25,968 bases of DNA from Collinsella sp. (GTDB taxonomy: Bacteria; Actinomycetota; Coriobacteriia; Coriobacteriales; Coriobacteriaceae), in contig JAIHTM010000013.1 in assembly GCA_022713905.1 (NCBI GenBank), forward strand, positions 1 through 25,968, in the 5' to 3' direction. Below the pieces are notes generated by a model. It made no database searches and was not told the DNA's origin. It was given only the letters and a program-made list of their open reading frames with translations. How positions within the stretch are numbered: the first letter of the stretch is position 1; every line of letters begins with the position of its first letter. Shown in pieces: positions 1 through 6,932 of the stretch. Made by a program: the position numbers and the translations under genes.

Positions 1-1
1 C

Positions 2-100
2 TTCGGCGTTCATGCTGCCCCCATCATCGCGGTCTACGGGGTCAAAGATATGGCACCGTGGGGACACATGTATGTCAATCCTGGTCTAACAGAGCCTTAA
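2..100 (+). CDS. C-terminal end of an unidentified protein (5'-partial)
   Basis: Frame 2 is open from the window edge to a TAA at 98-100 and encodes about 32 residues ending in PWGHMYVNPGLTEP. Most codons end in G or C, as in the real genes of this window, and the stop is followed directly by a U-tract hairpin, so this is probably the tail of a plus-strand gene. The fragment is too short to assign to a family and I do not recognise it. Confidence 0.5.
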   Translation, partial: FGVHAAPIIAVYGVKDMAPWGHMYVNPGLTEP

Positions 101-128
101 AAAATCATTGCGTACCTAATGATTTTTT
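99..128. terminator. AT-rich bidirectional hairpin between convergent genes
   Basis: Perfect 11-bp inverted repeat AAAAAATCATT / AATGATTTTTT with an 8-nt loop. It gives a run of T at the 3' side on both strands. It lies between the plus-strand gene fragment ending at 100 and the minus-strand DUF3267 gene ending at 162, so it could terminate both. The stem is weak because it contains almost no GC. Confidence 0.55.
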
Positions 129-161
129 AATCCCCGTCCCAGAACAATCATCCCAAAAAGA

Positions 162-731
162 CTACCTTGCGAAAAAGCGCACGCCAAAGGACGTATCCTC
201 GCAGGCGACAATGCGGCGGTCGCGCAGGATGGTCCGCACGTAATACCAATCGCCCACGCAGCCCGACAAGTGCAGACCAGCCGCCAGGTAGCACAGCAGC
301 GGATAGTCCGAGAACGCAAACCCCAGGGCAAATGCTGTCGTCACAACAACCGTCGGCGCCAGGCAAACCGCCATGTACCGCCGGCGCGAATACACAACGC
401 CCTCGGCGCAGGCATAGATCATCGCCGTCTCGAGGTTCGCCCCAAAGGTCACGCGCGCGCCCGCAGGCGCCAGCAGCTTAAAAAACACCGCATGCACCAG
501 CTCGTGCACGGCAAACGACGCTGCAGAAACCGCAGCCACACCGACCATCCAGCCCACGACGGTGGTCCAGCCGCCCGCCTCAGCCGCGTCCAAGTCCGCA
601 GGCCCGCCCAGCAGCATAAACATCGGCACCAGGCACACGGCAAACACCGCGATCACGGCCATCCCCCACACGAAGCAGGCGTGCAGAAAATCCTCGTCCT
701 CAAACGCATGTATGTTGGAAATCTCATTCAT
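162..731 (-). CDS. DUF3267-type membrane zinc metalloprotease (putative)
   Basis: A 189-residue integral membrane protein. It has about four hydrophobic segments, near residues 18-41, 58-75, 118-140 and 143-157. A zincin motif HELVH at 76-80 sits at the membrane edge, and a later GD at 160-161 matches the position where DUF3267 proteins usually carry a further acidic residue. The arrangement (membrane segment, HExxH, loop, two more segments, GD-containing tail) fits DUF3267, a family of predicted membrane peptidases with unknown substrates. The gene stands alone and is divergent from the MetRS-like gene. The ribosome binding site before the ATG is weak (TAAGATG), so the start is moderately certain. 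Family assignment is by motif only. Confidence 0.7.
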   Translation of the reverse strand: MNEISNIHAFEDEDFLHACFVWGMAVIAVFAVCLVPMFMLLGGPADLDAAEAGGWTTVVGWMVGVAAVSAASFAVHELVHAVFFKLLAPAGARVTFGANLETAMIYACAEGVVYSRRRYMAVCLAPTVVVTTAFALGFAFSDYPLLCYLAAGLHLSGCVGDWYYVRTILRDRRIVACEDTSFGVRFFAR

Positions 732-863
732 AGCATCTTAGGATAGCGCCCCTGCCACGTACCCGTCCGCATGTGCGATAATGTCGAACGATATGCACGA
801 ATTGACCACCGCGTCGCCAGGCCTTGCGCCCGGCCGCGCTCCCACCATATGCGAAGGAGTCCC

Positions 864-3014
864 ATGGCATCCAAATACTCCATGAACGACCGTCCCAGCT
901 GGCCTCGCCGCGCCATCGTTACCGCCGGCGAGCCCTATGGCAACAAGGGCCTTCACTTTGGCCACGTTGGCGGCGTCTTTGTCCCGGCCGACTTCTTCGC
1001 CCGCTTCCTGCGCGACCGTCTGGGCCGCGAGAACGTCATCTTCACCTCGGGCACCGACTGCTACGGCTCGCCCATCATGGAGAGCTACCGCAAGCTCAAG
1101 GAGAACGAAGGCTACGACAAGTCCATCGGCGAGTATGTCGAGTCCAATCACTCCCGCCAGGCCGCGACCCTCAACAACTACAACATCAGCTGCGACATCT
1201 ACGGCGGCTCGGGCCTTGAGCCGGCTGCGCAGATTCACAACGAGGTGACCGCCGAGATTATCAAGCGCCTACACGAGCGGGGCACCATCTCCAAGCGCTC
1301 CACGCTGCAGTTCTACGATGCCAAGGCCGGCACGTTCCTCAACGGCCGTCAGGTGATCGGCCGCTGCCCCATCCAGGGCTGCAAGTCCGAGAAGGCCTAT
1401 GCCGACGAGTGCGACCTGGGCCACCAGTTTGAGCCCGAGGAGCTCATCGCGCCCAAAAGCCAGCTCACCGGCGAGGTGCCCGAGCTGCGCCCGGTCGACA
1501 ACCTCTACTTCGACCTGCCGGCCTACCTCGACTTTATGAAGACCTATACCGCCAAGCTCGCCCAGAACCCGCAGGTTCGCTCCGTGGTCTCCAAGACCAT
1601 GGAGGAGTGGCTGCTGCCGGCCCAGCTCTACATCCAGAACAAGTTCCGCGAGGCCTTCGATGCCGTCGAGGATCAGCTTCCTGAGCACACCGTGCTGGAG
1701 CCCGAGGGCAACAAGAGCAGCTTTACCGTCACCTTCCCCAGCTGGAAGGAGCGCGACGACGCCCACGCGGTGCTCGCCAACGGCGGCGTGCGCTTCCGCA
1801 GCGGCAAGGCGCTCGTGCCCTTCCGCATCACCGGCAACATCGACTGGGGCGTTCCGGTGCCCGAGGTCGACGGCGTGAACGACGTCACCTGCTGGTGCTG
1901 GCCCGAGAGCCTGTGGGCGCCCATCAGCTACACCCGCACCGTGCTCGCACGCGATGCCAAGGCCGCCGGCGTGACCGAGGGTGTCGCCGCCCAGGATGCC
2001 GCCCTCATGGGCGAGCCCGCTGCCGACTCCACGCAGGTGCCCGCGCCCACCTACCAGCACAGCTCGCTCGACTGGCGCGACTGGTGGTGCTCGGACGACG
2101 CACAGATCTACCAGTTTATCGGTCAGGACAACATCTATTTCTACTGCATCGCGCAGACCGCCATGTGGGAGGCCCTGGGCTGGGATCTCACGCAGAGCAC
2201 CGTCAGCGCCTGCTACCACCTGCTCTACATGGGCAAAAAGGCCAGCTCGTCCTCGCAGACGCCTCCCCCGCCGGCAGACGACCTGCTCAACCACTACACC
2301 TGCGAGCAGATGCGCGCGCACTGGCTGTCGCTCGGCCTGTCCGAAAAGCCGGTGAGCTTTAGCCCCAAGGCATACGACACCCGCGTGACCGGCAAGGACA
2401 AGGACGGCAACGAGGTGCGCGCCTGCGACGACAAGCGCGTCATCGATCCTGCCCTTAAGGAGAGCGCCCTTTTGACCGGCGTGTTCAACCGCCTGGCCCG
2501 CAGCTGCTTCTACGGCGTCGCCGTCAAGGAGGGCGACGAGAGCCCCTATCGCAACGGCTGCATCCCCGCCGGTGCGGCCTCTGCCGCCGTGGTCGAAGCC
2601 GCCGAGCAGGCAGCTCTCGCCTTTGAGCAGGCTATGTACAAGTTCGAGACGCACCGCGCGCTTGCCGTGTGCGACGACTACCTGCGCGCCGCCAACAAGC
2701 GCTGGAGCGATGCCTCCAAGGCCGCCAACAAGCTCGAGGGCGAGCCGGCCAATGCCGCAATGACGCAGGCCCTCGTCGACGCCTTTACCGAGCTGCGCGT
2801 GGCGACCGTGCTCATGCACGGTATTGTGCCGGCCGGCTGCGAGCTCATCTGCGAGTACTTCGACGTCGACCCGGTCGCGTTCTTTAGCTGGGATAACATC
2901 TTTGCCTCCACGGACGAGTTTGTGGAGAGCCTGGGCGAGAAGCCCGGCGAGCACCGCGTGAAGCCGCTGCCCCCGCGCTTCGACTTCTTCAGCAAGCACG
3001 AGAGCCAGTACTAG
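864..3014 (+). CDS. Methionyl-tRNA synthetase-like class I tRNA ligase with a degenerate KMSKS
   Basis: A 716-residue cytoplasmic protein built like a class I MetRS. The HIGH signature is HFGH at 31-34. A zinc-knuckle-like insert follows (C168, C173, C183, H187), then the catalytic-domain stretch with WWCSDDAQIYQFIGQDN, and a helical anticodon-binding region from about residue 530. Where KMSKS should be, the sequence is KKASSSS (458-464), followed by a Pro-rich stretch, so the second lysine of the motif is missing. The start was chosen at ATG 864 because GAAGGAG lies just upstream; the 31 codons before it in frame look non-coding. The rRNA methyltransferase follows after 49 bp and may be co-transcribed. 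Whether this is the housekeeping enzyme or a paralog cannot be told from this window. Confidence 0.85.
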   Translation: MASKYSMNDRPSWPRRAIVTAGEPYGNKGLHFGHVGGVFVPADFFARFLRDRLGRENVIFTSGTDCYGSPIMESYRKLKENEGYDKSIGEYVESNHSRQAATLNNYNISCDIYGGSGLEPAAQIHNEVTAEIIKRLHERGTISKRSTLQFYDAKAGTFLNGRQVIGRCPIQGCKSEKAYADECDLGHQFEPEELIAPKSQLTGEVPELRPVDNLYFDLPAYLDFMKTYTAKLAQNPQVRSVVSKTMEEWLLPAQLYIQNKFREAFDAVEDQLPEHTVLEPEGNKSSFTVTFPSWKERDDAHAVLANGGVRFRSGKALVPFRITGNIDWGVPVPEVDGVNDVTCWCWPESLWAPISYTRTVLARDAKAAGVTEGVAAQDAALMGEPAADSTQVPAPTYQHSSLDWRDWWCSDDAQIYQFIGQDNIYFYCIAQTAMWEALGWDLTQSTVSACYHLLYMGKKASSSSQTPPPPADDLLNHYTCEQMRAHWLSLGLSEKPVSFSPKAYDTRVTGKDKDGNEVRACDDKRVIDPALKESALLTGVFNRLARSCFYGVAVKEGDESPYRNGCIPAGAASAAVVEAAEQAALAFEQAMYKFETHRALAVCDDYLRAANKRWSDASKAANKLEGEPANAAMTQALVDAFTELRVATVLMHGIVPAGCELICEYFDVDPVAFFSWDNIFASTDEFVESLGEKPGEHRVKPLPPRFDFFSKHESQY

Positions 3015-3063
3015 GCAAACGCCAAGGCGCCCAGAAAAATCATTTTGATGGAAGGAAAGACGG

Positions 3064-4167
3064 ATGTCTAAGCCGCGTCGTCGTAAGCAGAAAAAGCAGG
3101 TCAAGGCCGAGCTCAAGCTCAGGCAGTTTGCCGCTACCGAGCTTTCCGACCAGCTTGCCGCCCAACACTCCGCCGCCGACCTGCCGCGCTTTATGGTCGA
3201 CACGGTTGCCGGCGCCTATACTCCCGCCGATGCCGAGCTCATGATCGAGGGCTTTGGCGCCGCAGCCACGCGCCCGGTCACGCTGCGCGCCAACACGCTC
3301 AAGGCGACCGCCGAGGACATCACTGCGGCGCTCGATGCCGCCGGCATCGCCCACCATCCCGTCGCCTGGTACCCGGACGCGTTCATCCTGCCCGAGGCCC
3401 AAGTTTCCGATCTGTGGGACCTCGACATCTACCGTGACGGCAAGATCTACCTGCAGAGCCTGTCATCCATGATGCCGCCTTTGGTGTTGGGCGCCCAGGC
3501 AGGCGAGGACATCCTGGACATGTGCGCAGCCCCTGGCGGCAAGACGACGCAGATCGCCGCCCTCACCCAGGGCCAGGCGCACCTCACGGCCTGCGAGATG
3601 AGCATCCCCCGCGCCGAAAAGCTCGAGGCCAACCTCCACCGCCAGGACGCCAAAAACGTGCCCGTCATGCGCATCGACGCACGCGAGCTCGACGAATTCT
3701 TCCGCTTTGACCGCATTCTGCTCGACGCCCCCTGCACCGGCACGGGCACCGTCATCAGCGGCAACGAGAAAAGCCTGCGCGGCCTGACCGAGCAGCTGCT
3801 TGGCAAGTGCGCCCGCTCGCAGCGCGCGCTTCTGGACCGCGCCATGGGCGCCCTCAAGCCGGGCGGCACACTCGTCTATTCCACCTGTTCGATCATGCCG
3901 CAGGAAAACGAGGACGCTCTGCAAGAGGCCCTCGACAAGCATATGGACTGCGAGCTCATCCCCCTCGACGGCACGCCGAGTGAAAGCGAAGCACGCCGCG
4001 CCCAGGAAGCTGGTGAGGAGCCACGCATCGAGTCCAACGCTCTCACCGAGGCAATCGCCGCGGGTCAGGTTTCGGCCATCACCAACGGCGTGCCCGGCAC
4101 GCTCACCATCCCGCCCAGCCGCGACTTTGAGGGCTTCTACATCGCCCTGGTCCGAAAACGCAGCTAG
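3064..4167 (+). CDS. RsmB/NOP family SAM-dependent rRNA (cytosine-5) methyltransferase
   Basis: A 367-residue enzyme that should methylate cytosine C5 in ribosomal RNA. Visible motifs: the SAM-binding loop DMCAAPGGKTTQ from residue 152, motif IV DAPCTGTG with Cys224, and motif VI STCS with Cys275. The paired cysteines are the hallmark of RNA m5C methyltransferases, in which the Cys of the TC motif attacks the base and the Cys of the PC motif helps release the product. The N-terminus is very basic (KPRRRKQKKQ), which fits RNA binding. GGAAGG precedes the ATG at a good distance. The C-terminal part is short compared with RsmF proteins that carry extra RNA-binding domains, so the exact target nucleotide is not assigned. 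It converges with the small membrane protein gene, leaving a 24-bp gap. Confidence 0.9.
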   Translation: MSKPRRRKQKKQVKAELKLRQFAATELSDQLAAQHSAADLPRFMVDTVAGAYTPADAELMIEGFGAAATRPVTLRANTLKATAEDITAALDAAGIAHHPVAWYPDAFILPEAQVSDLWDLDIYRDGKIYLQSLSSMMPPLVLGAQAGEDILDMCAAPGGKTTQIAALTQGQAHLTACEMSIPRAEKLEANLHRQDAKNVPVMRIDARELDEFFRFDRILLDAPCTGTGTVISGNEKSLRGLTEQLLGKCARSQRALLDRAMGALKPGGTLVYSTCSIMPQENEDALQEALDKHMDCELIPLDGTPSESEARRAQEAGEEPRIESNALTEAIAAGQVSAITNGVPGTLTIPPSRDFEGFYIALVRKRS

Positions 4168-4191
4168 CGCACGGATTCAAAACTCAACAAA

Positions 4192-4362
4192 CTATTCCCG
4201 TGCGCGCTTGTCCTGCTGGTCACGGTGCTGCTTAAGCGCCTCGCGTTCCTTGCGCTCGGCTCTTTTGCCCTTAATGGCCGTGACCACAAAGTAGATGACC
4301 GCGGCGGCTACGATTGCGCCCACGCATAGGCCAATCGAGCCCAATAATGTCGAGATTTCCAT
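4192..4362 (-). CDS. Small single-pass membrane protein (56 aa)
   Basis: A 56-residue protein with one hydrophobic helix at about residues 5-30 and a highly charged cytoplasmic tail rich in Lys, Arg and Glu (KGKRAERKEREALKQ). The start was placed at the ATG giving MEISTLLG because AGAGAGGTGG lies at proper spacing before it; an earlier in-frame ATG ten codons upstream would put that ribosome binding site inside the coding region. It is convergent with the methyltransferase and divergent from the TIM-barrel-like gene. No function can be inferred. Confidence 0.65.
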   Translation of the reverse strand: MEISTLLGSIGLCVGAIVAAAVIYFVVTAIKGKRAERKEREALKQHRDQQDKRARE

Positions 4363-4511
4363 ACCGCGCCACCTCTCTTTTAAACGGGACATTTAAGATA
4401 GCACCTCAAAACCCGCCACCACAGCTCCTTCACGTTCGACGGGCGTTCGGTCTAACGGATGGCGCAGCGGGGAAAAATCAACTCATCAAACGATTTAGCA
4501 ACGTAGCGCCG

Positions 4512-4535
4512 GTTGTGCACTGCCGGCCGCACAAC
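4512..4535. other. Small inverted repeat upstream of the barrel-protein gene
   Basis: Perfect 7-bp arms GTTGTGC / GCACAAC with a 10-nt spacer, ending 16 bp before the ATG at 4552. It could be an operator or a leader hairpin. The 189-bp intergenic stretch between the divergent genes shows nothing else I can support. Confidence 0.3.
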
Positions 4536-4551
4536 ATAGAAACGGACCACC

Positions 4552-5643
4552 ATGGATACTCTTAACGATCTGAACGAGCGCGTCGACGCCTTTGTCGCCA
4601 CCAGCTCCTTCGATACGCCTGCCGCGACGAACGACCAAGACCCCATCGATGTTCCCGCCGAGGTTCACGAGGACATCGTCGCATCGGTCGACTTCTCCGA
4701 GGTAGAGCTTGCAGACGAATTTACCGAGCCCCAGGTGGCCGTAACTCCCAACGGCCTTTTGCCCATGGAGCCGCTGCCCATCGACGGGCGTCTGCGCAAG
4801 GCGGCCCTCCGCATGCCCGATGAGATCGAGGAGGCAAGCGGCTTTACGCTCTTTGGCCGCCGCATCAAGTCGCTCATCTACACCACCGACGTGGCGGTCA
4901 TCCGCAACTCCAATGCCGACGCCGTGTTTGCCGTCTACCCCTTCACGCCGCAGCCCGCCATTACGCAGGCGCTGCTGACCGTTGCCGAGTGCCCAGTCTT
5001 TGTGGGCGTTGGCGGCGGCACCACCACCGGTAAGCGCTCCGTGCAGATGGCGGCCGTCTCCGAGATGCAGGGCGCGGCGGGCTGCGTGGTCAACTCCCCC
5101 GCCACTGCCGAGATGGTCGAGCACATCACCAACATCGCCGACATCCCCGTCATCGCCACGGTCGTACGTTGCGACGATGATGCGCATGCCAAAGTGCGCG
5201 CCGGGGCCAAGATCCTCAACATCGCGGCCGGCAAGAACACGCCGCAGGTCCTGCGTGAACTGCGCGAGCACTATCCCAACCTGCCGCTCATCGCACCGGG
5301 CGGCAAGACGCCCGAGAGCATCCGTGAAACCATCGCCGCCGGCGCCAACGCCATCATCTGGACGCCGCCTTCGGCCCAGCAACTACAGACCGACATGATG
5401 AAGCGCTATCGCAAGATGAAGGAAGACGCCACGCCCGTCATCTCGCGCGACGACGTGCCCATTATCGACCAGGTCGCCGCCGCCGAGGTCAGCCAGGTCG
5501 AAAACATGAATCCCGACGTGCCAATTCCCGACGAAGTCATCGAACGCGTCGCTTCGATCCACGATCATATCGAGGAGCGTCGCGCCAACCGCGGACTCAA
5601 GCCCTCGCTGCACGGTTTCTTCTTCCGCGGAAAGAAACGCTAG
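4552..5643 (+). CDS. TIM-barrel-like protein of unknown function
   Basis: 363 residues. The first 80 or so are acidic and look disordered. From about residue 90 the sequence alternates strands and helices, with Gly-rich turns (VGVGGGTTTGK near 145-155; LIAPGGKTPES then AAGANAIIW near 245-270). This resembles the phosphate-binding end of beta/alpha barrels such as KDPG aldolase or thiamine-phosphate synthase. The catalytic lysine of KDPG aldolase cannot be placed with confidence. The C-terminal 80 residues are charged and end in a basic FFFRGKKR. No strong Shine-Dalgarno is visible before the ATG; the coding bias supports the start region. A strong terminator follows directly. I do not recognise a named family, and the enzyme class is only an inference from fold-like patterns. 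Confidence 0.75.
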   Translation: MDTLNDLNERVDAFVATSSFDTPAATNDQDPIDVPAEVHEDIVASVDFSEVELADEFTEPQVAVTPNGLLPMEPLPIDGRLRKAALRMPDEIEEASGFTLFGRRIKSLIYTTDVAVIRNSNADAVFAVYPFTPQPAITQALLTVAECPVFVGVGGGTTTGKRSVQMAAVSEMQGAAGCVVNSPATAEMVEHITNIADIPVIATVVRCDDDAHAKVRAGAKILNIAAGKNTPQVLRELREHYPNLPLIAPGGKTPESIRETIAAGANAIIWTPPSAQQLQTDMMKRYRKMKEDATPVISRDDVPIIDQVAAAEVSQVENMNPDVPIPDEVIERVASIHDHIEERRANRGLKPSLHGFFFRGKKR

Positions 5644-5654
5644 CAAAACATCTT

Positions 5655-5687
5655 GGCCCGCCCCACAAACGTGAGGCGGGCCGTTTT
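5655..5687 (+). terminator. Intrinsic terminator after the barrel-protein gene
   Basis: Perfect 8-bp GC stem GGCCCGCC / GGCGGGCC with a 12-nt loop, followed by GTTTT. It starts 12 bp after the stop codon. Confidence 0.85.
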
Positions 5688-5723
5688 CGCTTGAGCAATC
5701 ATGCAGCGACGTGATGGGGCAAA

Positions 5724-6614
5724 TTAATCCACGCGCTTGTCGCCCATAAAAAAGAGCGCCACCGTACCAGGTCCGGTATGCGAGCCAATCAGAGCACCGA
5801 TGTTATTGATCTCAATCTTGCCTTTGAGCTGCGGGACCTGTTCCTCAATCAGCGCCGCAACGGCCTCAGCGTCCTCGCGGCACGCCGAATGGGACAAGAC
5901 GCACTTACCCGAATAATCCGCACCGTCCTGCACATGTGCCATCATGGTCTTAGCCATCTCGGAAATCGCGCGCTTCTTAGTGCGAATCTTTTCACGTGGC
6001 GACAGCCCACCTTCGCAATCGACCGTCATAAGTGGGCAAATCTTAAGCGCTGTGCCGATAATCGCGCTCGCGGCCGAAATGCGACCGCCGCGCAGGTAGC
6101 TCGACAGATCGGTCGAGAAGAACCAGTGGTGCAGGTTGAGTTTATGCTCCTCAATCCAAGCGGCCGTCTCGTCGAGCGAAGCGCCGCTATCGCGCACGTC
6201 GGCGGCATATTCCAGCAATAGGCCAAAGCCCGAAGACGCCCCCAGCGAATCGATGACGCGCACCTTGCCGCCCTGGGGATAGCGATCCGCGAGCATCTGC
6301 GCCGCAACGCAAGCCGAACCATACGTGCCCGAAATACCCGACGACAACGTCAGATGCAGCACGTCTTTACCCTCGGCAACAAACGGCTCCCAAAACTCCT
6401 CGTACTCGCCCACGCCCAGCTGCGACGTCTTTGGCATGACACCCGCGGCAATCTGGGCAAAAAACTCGTCCGGCGAAATCGACTGATACAGATCGTCGTC
6501 GTAAAGAATGTCATCGATCCCGTAATGAAAATACACGACAGGGATATTGCGCGATTCAAAGAACTCCCGAGTTCGGTCGGCGGCGGATTCAGAGGTCAGG
6601 ACAAAATCACTCAT
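5724..6614 (-). CDS. DegV family fatty-acid-binding protein
   Basis: A 296-residue cytoplasmic protein with the DegV pattern: a conserved N-terminal strand (FVLTSESAADRT), the TSQLGVGEYEEF segment near 80-92, LSSGISGTYGSA near 110, and YLRGGRISAASAIIG near 190, which matches the family's typical RGGRIS...G block. DegV proteins (FakB-like) bind a fatty acid between two domains and, in Firmicutes, present it to a fatty-acid kinase. A kinase partner is not in this window. AAGGAG lies 6-7 bases before the ATG. It is transcribed divergently from fbp, across an AT-rich intergenic region. Confidence 0.92.
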   Translation of the reverse strand: MSDFVLTSESAADRTREFFESRNIPVVYFHYGIDDILYDDDLYQSISPDEFFAQIAAGVMPKTSQLGVGEYEEFWEPFVAEGKDVLHLTLSSGISGTYGSACVAAQMLADRYPQGGKVRVIDSLGASSGFGLLLEYAADVRDSGASLDETAAWIEEHKLNLHHWFFSTDLSSYLRGGRISAASAIIGTALKICPLMTVDCEGGLSPREKIRTKKRAISEMAKTMMAHVQDGADYSGKCVLSHSACREDAEAVAALIEEQVPQLKGKIEINNIGALIGSHTGPGTVALFFMGDKRVD

Positions 6615-6855
6615 ATGAGGCTCCTTACGTATTACTACGAAAATTATCGCACAGCGAGCCTAAATACGATACAAACGTCCACTATTTACCAATTCGAACC
6701 ATCTGTATAGAACATCTTTACCATCATCATCTCCACCAAACCATAGGCAATCGTCCGCAAAAGCACCCTCAGTGTCTCCACTCAACCGACATATCTACCT
6801 TAACTAAATCGATTTAGCAAACCGTTCATCCGACAATTGAGCCGCCAGCGCAAAA
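6615..6855. other. AT-rich divergent intergenic region (degV / fbp)
   Basis: Clearly lower GC than the flanking genes and without any convincing reading frame. It separates two divergent genes and should hold the degV promoter. I see nothing else in it beyond the fbp promoter and inverted repeat annotated separately at its right side. Confidence 0.5.
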
Positions 6856-6908
6856 TTGAAACAAAGGCGTCGCATACTGATAAACGTTTGACGCTGTTTA
6901 TCAGTTTT
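6856..6908 (+). promoter_or_regulatory. fbp promoter overlapped by a perfect inverted repeat
   Basis: TTGAAA (6856-6861) and GATAAA (6879-6884) are separated by 17 bp and fit a sigma-70-type promoter. A perfect 10-bp inverted repeat ACTGATAAAC (6876-6885) / GTTTATCAGT (6896-6905), with a 10-bp spacer, covers the -10 box and the expected transcription start. It is 28 bp from the fbp ATG and is followed by TTTT. It may be a repressor operator, or a hairpin at the very start of the transcript. Confidence 0.5.
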
Positions 6909-6932
6909 ACCAACCCCATCGGAAGGTGTTTC

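Noticed and set aside
1269..3203. A 644-codon open frame on the minus strand
   Set aside because: Antisense to the MetRS-like gene, which has HIGH-type and zinc motifs. The antisense translation is a low-information Leu/Ala/Gly/Val/His mix.
4485..6826. An 11-bp CGATTTAGCAA shared between the intergenic regions near 4490 and 6810
   Set aside because: Too short, and both stretches are AT-rich; no palindrome or common position relative to the genes, so a chance match is likely.
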